Source: Actinomycetota bacterium | GTDB taxonomy: Bacteria; Actinomycetota; Geothermincolia; Fen-727; Anoxymicrobiaceae | DNA length: 8,773 bases | Direction: 5' to 3' | Assembly (NCBI GenBank): GCA_018894655.1 | Contig: JAHIPE010000138.1 | Location: 1 to 8,773 of the forward strand | Part shown: piece by piece, positions 1-5,055 of the stretch | Numbering within the stretch: position 1 is the stretch's first letter | How the letters are laid out: the number at the start of each line of letters is the position of its first letter | The notes under the pieces: generated by a model | The model's database searches: none | What the model was told of the DNA's origin: nothing | Seen by the model: only the letters and a program-made list of their open reading frames with translations | Made by a program: the position numbers and the translations under genes

Positions 1-773
1 ACCTGGATTCATTCGCGGTGAGCGAGCGTTACGCGGCCGGGCTGGCGGGCTTCCTTGGAGGGGAGTTCGAGGAGGAGCTCGAGGGGAGGCCGTTTATCAA
101 GGGCCAGGTCACCGGTCCTGTCACGTTCGGCCTGACCGTTACCGACCAGGAGGGGAGGGCGTCTCTATACGACGGGACGCTGGAGCAGGCTATAGTCAAG
201 GGCCTCAACCTCAAGGCCAGGTGGCAGAGCCGCGAGCTCAAGCGGGCGGCGCCGGAAGCCGACGTGGTCCTATTCTTTGACGAGCCGTACCTGGTGTCGG
301 TGGGCTCGGCGCTGGTGGGCGTCACCAGGGAGCAGGTGATAAGGGATATCAAGGAGTGCATAGCCGGCTGCGGGGCGGACGTGACCGGGATACACTGCTG
401 CGGAAACACCGACTGGTCGATCTTGTTCGAGGTGGGGGTTGACATAGTAAGCTTCGACGCGTTCGATTGCCTGGAAGGTTTCACCGCCTACCACCGGGAG
501 ATAGAGGCACACATAAGCCGCGGAGGTGTGATCGCCTGGGGGATCGTCCCAGACAGCGAGAAGGCGATCGGCCTCTCCGCCGGAGGACTGGCCGACATCC
601 TGGAAGGCGCGTTCGACACGCTCGCGGGCAGGGGGATAGACCGCGAGATGCTTGCCCGCCAATCGATAGTGACACCGGCGTGCGGGTTGGGCCCAACGTC
701 GGTGGAGGCGGCTGAAGCGGCGCTCTCCCTTACCGGTGAGCTGTCGAACCTTCTTAAGATGAGGTACTTCTAG
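1..773 (+). CDS. MetE/UROD-like methionine synthase family protein (5' partial)
   Basis: This is the C-terminal part of a cobalamin-independent-methionine-synthase-like (UROD/MetE superfamily) barrel. The reading frame is open to the left edge (first full codon at 3), and the residues before the GTG at 18 (LDSFAVSERYAAG) look like family sequence, so that GTG is internal and the true start lies outside the window. Counting the GTG codon as residue 1, the visible zinc-site features are a D-E-P motif at 88-90, an H-C-C motif at 126-128 (matching the MetE H-x-C ligands), and Cys222 in TPACGLG (matching the distal Cys ligand). The substrate is inferred to be homocysteine or another thiol. The methyl donor cannot be read from sequence, but an acsE gene two positions downstream makes a corrinoid methyl donor plausible. 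No long N-terminal MetE half is visible, although the left edge prevents a length statement. The stop abuts the lipA start, and GAGG at 761-764 inside this gene serves as the lipA ribosome site, so the two are probably translationally coupled. The family call is fairly sure; the exact reaction is inference. Confidence 0.82.
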   Translation, partial: LDSFAVSERYAAGLAGFLGGEFEEELEGRPFIKGQVTGPVTFGLTVTDQEGRASLYDGTLEQAIVKGLNLKARWQSRELKRAAPEADVVLFFDEPYLVSVGSALVGVTREQVIRDIKECIAGCGADVTGIHCCGNTDWSILFEVGVDIVSFDAFDCLEGFTAYHREIEAHISRGGVIAWGIVPDSEKAIGLSAGGLADILEGAFDTLAGRGIDREMLARQSIVTPACGLGPTSVEAAEAALSLTGELSNLLKMRYF

Positions 774-1694
774 ATGGCACGGGTCGAGAAGGCCAGGATG
801 CCACGGTGGATGCGCCGCCGGGTGATGTGCGGGCCGGCGCTGCGCCGGGTCGAGGAGGTGCTGGCCGAGGAGGGGCTGGCTACGGTGTGCGTGGGGGCGC
901 GCTGCCCCAACCTGGGGGAGTGCTACTGTGCAGGCACCGCGACTTTCATGATACTGGGCGACCGGTGCACCCGCGACTGCCGTTTCTGCGCGGTTCCCCC
1001 GGGGGAGGGGCGGCCTCCTGACCCCGGGGAGCCCGAGGCGGTCGCCCGGGCGGCTTCGAGACTGGGCCTGGAGCACGTTGTGGTCACCTCGGTCACCAGG
1101 GACGACCTTGAGGGTGGCGGTGCCGGACAGTTCGCGAGCACGGTCGAGGCGGTGAGGGAGGCGCTGCCGGGGGCGACGGTGGAGGTCCTCATACCGGATT
1201 TCCTTGGCGACCCCGCGGCGGTTGACAAGGTTATCAAGGCGGGGCCCGACGTCTTCAACCACAACCTGGAGACGGTTCGGCGCCTGTACCCCCGGGTCAG
1301 GCCTCAGGCCGAGTACGGAAGGTCCCTCGCGGTGTTATCAAGGGGCCGGGAAGCGGGCTTGCTCACCAAGAGCGGCTTCATGGTAGGGCTCGGGGAGTCG
1401 TCCGAGGAGATCGACGAGCTGATGGTCGACCTGTTTGCCGCGGGGTGCCGGTTGCTGACGGTAGGGCAGTACCTGCGGCCCACCGCCGGGAGAGCGCAGG
1501 TCAGCCGGTACTACCGGCCGGGAGAGTTCGAGACGCTGCGCGAGAAGGCGCTCAGGATGGGGTTCGAGGCGGTGGCCGCCGGACCTTACGTGAGGAGTTC
1601 TTACTTCGCGAAAGAGATGCTCGATAGCGTGTACGAGAAGCGCACAGCAGGTATCAGGAAACGGTATTCGCAGGAGGAGATGGCAAGGAGGTAG
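774..1694 (+). CDS. lipA: Lipoyl synthase LipA (radical SAM)
   Basis: LipA inserts two sulfurs into a protein-bound octanoyl chain to make the lipoyl cofactor, using S-adenosylmethionine and two [4Fe-4S] clusters in the cytoplasm. The 306-residue protein has the complete family pattern. The auxiliary cluster is C39-x4-C44-x5-C50. The radical SAM cluster is C65-x3-C69-x2-C72 (CTRDCRFC). It also has VVTSVTRDDL, EVLIPDF, the FNHNLETV block, TKSGFMVGLGE, and the C-terminal R-S-S-Y (274-277), which supplies the serine ligand of the auxiliary cluster. Length is normal for the family. The ATG directly follows the stop of the MetE-like gene, with GAGG at 761-764 nine bases upstream, and the acsE ribosome site lies inside its last codons. 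In this setting the likely recipient is the glycine cleavage H protein, linking glycine to the methylene-THF pool; that role is inferred, as no gcv or lipB/lplA gene lies in the window. The identification is secure. Confidence 0.96.
   Translation: MARVEKARMPRWMRRRVMCGPALRRVEEVLAEEGLATVCVGARCPNLGECYCAGTATFMILGDRCTRDCRFCAVPPGEGRPPDPGEPEAVARAASRLGLEHVVVTSVTRDDLEGGGAGQFASTVEAVREALPGATVEVLIPDFLGDPAAVDKVIKAGPDVFNHNLETVRRLYPRVRPQAEYGRSLAVLSRGREAGLLTKSGFMVGLGESSEEIDELMVDLFAAGCRLLTVGQYLRPTAGRAQVSRYYRPGEFETLREKALRMGFEAVAAGPYVRSSYFAKEMLDSVYEKRTAGIRKRYSQEEMARR
1685..1691 (+). promoter_or_regulatory. Ribosome binding site of acsE inside lipA 3' end
   Basis: AAGGAGG sits within the last codons of lipA, just before its TAG, and is 5 bases from the acsE ATG at 1697. 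It fixes that start and shows the two genes are translated from one message. Confidence 0.8.
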
Positions 1695-1696
1695 GT

Positions 1697-2620
1697 ATGT
1701 TTTTGATCGCCGAGAAGGTGAACGTAATCACCACCACGATCAGGGAGGCCATGAAGGCGAAGGACAAGAAGCCCATCCAGGAGATGGTGGAGCTGCAGCT
1801 CGAAGGGAACCCGGACTGCATCGACATCAACCTGGGGCCGGCCACCAGGAACGGCCCCGAGATGATGCAGTGGATGGTCGAGACCATCGAGGATGTGACC
1901 GATCTCATCCTCTCCCTGGACACCATGAACATGGATGCCATGGAGGCCGGCCTGGAGAAGGTCAGCCGGCCCGCGATAGTCAACTCCATATCGTTCGTGC
2001 CGGAGCGGCTGAAGCGTCTCGTTCCCATGGCGATCAAACATAACGCGAAGGTCGTCGGCCTGTGTACCAGCGAGGCCGGGGTACCCCGTGACGAGAACGA
2101 GAGGTTCGAGAACGCCATGAACCTCATGAGCGTGTTCGCCACGGGCGCCGACATGATGGGTGAGCCGATCGTCGAAATAGACAGGCCCATCCCGCTCGAC
2201 GACTACTGGATCGATCCCATAGTGCTTCCAATCGGTGTAGCCCAGGACCAGGTGATCGCGCTCCGAAAGTCCACCAGGATGTACTCGGAGTTGCCCGAGC
2301 CGCCGCACCTGGTCTGCGGGCTCTCCAACGTGAGCAACAAGTGCGGGCTGACTCCCGAGGACGCGGGCCTGGTGAACAGGATATACCTGGCGGTACTGAT
2401 GGGGTACGGCATGGACGCCGCCATAGTGGACCCCAACGATGAGAAGCTGATGGCGGTAGCAAAAAAGGAGAGCCCCGAGTACGAGTGGGCGCTTATTGCC
2501 GAGGGCCTGAAGGAAGGTGAGCTCGACCCCAACGACGAGGAGCAGCTCGCGGTGGAAAAGACGGTGCGGCTCTTCCAGGATAACGCGCCGCTGTTCGCCG
2601 CGTCCTACCTGGAGCTGTAG
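1697..2620 (+). CDS. acsE: Methyltetrahydrofolate:corrinoid/iron-sulfur protein methyltransferase (AcsE-type)
   Basis: This pterin-binding TIM-barrel protein (dihydropteroate synthase-like fold) transfers the methyl group of methyl-THF to the cob(I)amide of a corrinoid Fe-S protein, the last methyl-branch step of the Wood-Ljungdahl pathway; the reaction is reversible. Colinear with the Moorella enzyme are the N-terminal EKVN, the IDINLGPA block, LSLDTMN with D75, N96 in VNSIS, D173 in WIDPIVLP, and N211 in GLSNVSN. These are the pterin-contacting Asp and Asn positions known for the family. At 307 residues it is longer than the roughly 262-residue Moorella enzyme; the extra sequence lies near residues 145-165 and in an acidic stretch near 255-288. 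The start is set by AAGGAGG five bases upstream. It lies 2 nt after lipA and 25 nt before the NuoE-like gene, so it is in the same operon. No CODH/ACS or corrinoid protein genes are in the window, so a related methyltransferase serving another corrinoid protein is the main alternative. Confidence 0.88.
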   Translation: MFLIAEKVNVITTTIREAMKAKDKKPIQEMVELQLEGNPDCIDINLGPATRNGPEMMQWMVETIEDVTDLILSLDTMNMDAMEAGLEKVSRPAIVNSISFVPERLKRLVPMAIKHNAKVVGLCTSEAGVPRDENERFENAMNLMSVFATGADMMGEPIVEIDRPIPLDDYWIDPIVLPIGVAQDQVIALRKSTRMYSELPEPPHLVCGLSNVSNKCGLTPEDAGLVNRIYLAVLMGYGMDAAIVDPNDEKLMAVAKKESPEYEWALIAEGLKEGELDPNDEEQLAVEKTVRLFQDNAPLFAASYLEL

Positions 2621-2645
2621 GCTCCACCGGGGAGGATACCCAACC

Positions 2646-3101
2646 ATGGGCAAGACTGACGTTGAGCTGAAAACGATTCTGGAGAAATTCGAGGCAACGA
2701 GAAGCGAGTTGATTCCCATTCTTCAGGCCGCGCAATCATCCCTGGGGTACCTGACGAATGACACCATGAGGGAGATCGCCCGCTACCTGTCCATTCCGGA
2801 GAGCCAGGTCTACGGGGTGGCGTCGTTTTTCGAGCGGTTCAGCTTCAGCCGGCGCGGCAGGCGGGAGATCACGGTGTGTTGTGGTACCGCCTGCTACGTG
2901 AAGGGCGCCAGGCGCCTTGTTGACATACTGGAGAGTGAGCTGGGGATCAGGTGCGGCGATACGACTCCGGATCTCGAGTACAGCCTGAAGCAGGTTGCCT
3001 GCGTTGGCGCCTGTGCGCTGGCGCCGGTGGTTCTCGTCAACGAGGACGTTCATCGTCAAATGGAGCCCGGGAAAGTGAAGGGGCTACTCGCGGGCGAGTA
3101 G
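2646..3101 (+). CDS. nuoE: NuoE/HymA-like [2Fe-2S] subunit of NAD-linked formate dehydrogenase
   Basis: This is a 151-residue small subunit of the NADH-oxidising module (complex I 24 kDa/HymA/HydC type). An N-terminal helical region (about 10-70, including LIPILQAAQSSLGYL and YGVASFFERF) is followed by a thioredoxin-like domain holding one [2Fe-2S] cluster. The four ligands are C78 and C83 (C-x4-C in VCCGTACYVKGA) and C119 and C123 (C-x3-C in CVGAC). It passes electrons to or from the flavin subunit encoded next. The ATG at 2646 is chosen because GGGGAGGA at 2629-2636 lies 9 bases upstream; the frame is open further 5' inside acsE, but that extension does not look like the family. The order NuoE-NuoF-catalytic subunit is the standard one for soluble NAD-linked dehydrogenases and hydrogenases. 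It is cytoplasmic, with no signal or membrane segment. The family is certain; pairing with the formate dehydrogenase comes from gene order. Confidence 0.94.
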   Translation: MGKTDVELKTILEKFEATRSELIPILQAAQSSLGYLTNDTMREIARYLSIPESQVYGVASFFERFSFSRRGRREITVCCGTACYVKGARRLVDILESELGIRCGDTTPDLEYSLKQVACVGACALAPVVLVNEDVHRQMEPGKVKGLLAGE

Positions 3102-3123
3102 GCTCCGGAGGGCTCCCGGCCGA

Positions 3124-3130
3124 GGGAGGG
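3124..3130 (+). promoter_or_regulatory. Ribosome binding site of NuoF-like gene
   Basis: GGGAGGG lies 9 bases upstream of the ATG at 3140 and decides that start. The frame is open upstream into the NuoE-like gene, but the codons there do not look like protein of this family. An out-of-frame ATG at 3132 meets a stop within five codons. Confidence 0.7.
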
Positions 3131-3139
3131 CATGTACGT

Positions 3140-5029
3140 ATGCTGAACAGGATAAAGTCCCCACTGCAGGTGGCGGACGTCGTACGGGAGTGCGGGGAGG
3201 CGCTTGGCCGGGAGAAGAGTCGCTTCGTGATCTGTGCGGGAACGGGGTGCGTCGCCGGCGGATCAATGGATGTCTTCCGGGAGTTCGAGCGTTTGTTAAA
3301 GGCCAAGGGGCTCTACGGGGATGTACAACTGCTCTTTGAAGGGCACACGTCACCGGTTGGGGTGATCTTCAGCGGGTGCTACGGCTTCTGCCAGGTGGGT
3401 CCGCTGGTGCAGTTTCAGCCTAAGGGGATCATATACACCAAAGTGACGGTCCAGGATGTGGACGAGATCATCAAGACGACATTCGAGGAAGACTCTGTCG
3501 TGGAAAGGCTTCTTTACCGGAAGCACGATGGCACCCTGTGCCCGACCGAGGACGAGGTGCCGTTCTACGGCAAGCAGAAGAGGGTCATCCTTGCCGAATG
3601 CGGCCACATCAACCCTGAAGACATCCGCGAGTACTTCGCCACCGGTGGCTATCAGGCCCTGGCCTCGGCCCTGAGCAAAATGGATCCCGATGGCGTTATC
3701 GACATTATCAGTCGCTCCGGGTTGCGTGGCCGCGGGGGTGCCGGCTTTCCCGCCGGGAGGAAAATGGCGCTGGCCCGCGAGTCCCAGGGCGGCCGGAAGT
3801 ACGTCATCTGTAACGGGGACGAGGGGGACCCGGGCGCTTTCATGGACCGGTCCGTCCTGGAGGCAAACCCCCATTCGGTACTGGAAGGCATGGCCATTGC
3901 GGCCTACGCCATTGGCGCCGACAAGGGTTACATCTACGTGCGGGCCGAGTACCCGCTGGCCGTTACCCGCATCGACATCGCCATCGACCAGGCACGGCGA
4001 AGCGGGGTACTGGGTAAGGGGATCATGGGCACCGACTTCGATTTCGACGTCGAGGTTTTTCAGGGGGCGGGAGCTTTTATCTGCGGCGAGGCCACGGCAC
4101 TGATCCGCTCAATAGAGGGCTTTCGCGGATCTCCAGAAATGACGCTGTCGTACTACCCCACCGAGCGCGGCCTCTGGGGCAAGCCCACGTTGCTCAACAA
4201 CGTCAAGACACTGGCCTTTATCCCAAAGATCATCGCCAACGGCGTCCGCTGGTTCACCGGCATGGGGACCAAGGGCAGCCCCGGTACCGCCGTGTTCGCC
4301 TTGACCGGTGAAGTGCGCAACAACGGGCTGATAGAGGTCCCCATGGGTATTACACTGAGGGAGATCATCTTCGACATCGGGGAAGGCGTGCCCGGCGGGC
4401 GTGAGTTCAAGGCCGTCCAGATCGGTGGTCCTTCGGGGGGATGCTTGCCCCGGGAACTCCTGGATATCGAGGTTGACTTCGATTCCCTGCTCGACGCCGG
4501 GGCCATGATGGGTTCCGGGGGGATGGTGGTAGTCGATGACACCACCTGCATGGTGGACTTGGCCAGGTACTTCCTGGCTTTCACCCGGATGGAGTCGTGC
4601 GGGAAGTGCGTCCCCTGCCGGATCGGTACCAAGCGAATGCTGGAGATGCTGACCCGTATCTGTGAGGGGAAAGGGGAGCCGGAGGACGTCGGGCGGCTGG
4701 AAGAACTGGCCCTGGACATCAAGGAAGGCTCGCTCTGCGCGCTGGGGGGCACCGCGCCGAACCCGGTACTTACCACGCTGCGGTACTTCAAGGACGAGTA
4801 TGAAGCACACATCCATGAGAAAAGGTGCCCGGCCGGGCTGTGCGCGAACCTGGTGACGTTCCACATCGACTCCGAGAAGTGTAACGGCTGCACCGTCTGC
4901 GCCCGAAACTGCCCGGCGGACGCCATAACCGGCGAAAAAAAGAAGCCCCACGTGATAGATCAGGACAAGTGCATAAAGTGCCGGGAGTGCCTGAGTCGTT
5001 GCCGCTTTGACGCGGTGTACACCGAGTAG
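3140..5029 (+). CDS. nuoF: NuoF/HymB-like NAD- and FMN-binding subunit with extra Fe-S domains
   Basis: This 629-residue flavin subunit exchanges hydride between NAD(P)(H) and FMN. Residues 1-110 form a thioredoxin-like domain with a [2Fe-2S] site, C32-x4-C37 and C80-x3-C84. The NuoF core follows: the nucleotide/FMN glycine-rich motif GLRGRGGAGFPAG (194-206), NGDEGDPGAF (225-234), GAFICGEATAL, and the N3-type [4Fe-4S] ligands C487, C490, C493 and C533. The C-terminus adds two [4Fe-4S] ferredoxin motifs, C581/584/587/591 and C611/614/617/621; the second ends in C-R rather than the usual C-P. This Trx + NuoF + 2x[4Fe-4S] layout is that of HymB/HydB/HndC proteins, many of which belong to electron-bifurcating enzymes, so ferredoxin coupling is possible but not shown. 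Start is ATG 3140 with GGGAGGG 9 bases upstream. It is cytoplasmic, 38 nt after the NuoE-like gene and 26 nt before fdhF. Its isoleucine codons are mostly ATC, whereas ATA is commoner in the first part of fdhF. Confidence 0.94.
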   Translation: MLNRIKSPLQVADVVRECGEALGREKSRFVICAGTGCVAGGSMDVFREFERLLKAKGLYGDVQLLFEGHTSPVGVIFSGCYGFCQVGPLVQFQPKGIIYTKVTVQDVDEIIKTTFEEDSVVERLLYRKHDGTLCPTEDEVPFYGKQKRVILAECGHINPEDIREYFATGGYQALASALSKMDPDGVIDIISRSGLRGRGGAGFPAGRKMALARESQGGRKYVICNGDEGDPGAFMDRSVLEANPHSVLEGMAIAAYAIGADKGYIYVRAEYPLAVTRIDIAIDQARRSGVLGKGIMGTDFDFDVEVFQGAGAFICGEATALIRSIEGFRGSPEMTLSYYPTERGLWGKPTLLNNVKTLAFIPKIIANGVRWFTGMGTKGSPGTAVFALTGEVRNNGLIEVPMGITLREIIFDIGEGVPGGREFKAVQIGGPSGGCLPRELLDIEVDFDSLLDAGAMMGSGGMVVVDDTTCMVDLARYFLAFTRMESCGKCVPCRIGTKRMLEMLTRICEGKGEPEDVGRLEELALDIKEGSLCALGGTAPNPVLTTLRYFKDEYEAHIHEKRCPAGLCANLVTFHIDSEKCNGCTVCARNCPADAITGEKKKPHVIDQDKCIKCRECLSRCRFDAVYTE

Positions 5030-5043
5030 GCGCCGGCGCACCC

Positions 5044-5051
5044 GGGGAGGG
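5044..5051 (+). promoter_or_regulatory. Ribosome binding site of fdhF
   Basis: GGGGAGGG is 4 bases (5 from the GGAGG core) upstream of ATG 5056 and fixes the start of the formate dehydrogenase catalytic subunit. The first residues after this start already belong to the [2Fe-2S] domain. Confidence 0.75.
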
Positions 5052-5055
5052 AACC

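Noticed and set aside
1601..2719. Long open minus-strand frame (372 codons) opposite acsE
   Set aside because: It is the complement of a strongly conserved plus-strand gene in GC-rich DNA; its translation shows no recognisable family and it spans the ends of neighbouring genes.
3113..3128. Possible hairpin (CTCCC/GGGAG) masking the NuoF-like ribosome site
   Set aside because: Only 5 bp; such pairings with purine-rich ribosome sites are common by chance in GC-rich DNA, and nothing suggests regulation here.
2951..3139. Longer NuoF-like protein starting inside the NuoE-like gene
   Set aside because: The upstream extension would overlap the conserved C-terminus of the NuoE-like gene in another frame and does not resemble the family; ATG 3140 has a good ribosome site.
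5030..5039. Palindrome GCGCCGGCGC between the NuoF-like gene and fdhF
   Set aside because: A GC-only 10-mer palindrome directly after a stop codon is expected by chance at this composition and leaves no loop for a terminator.
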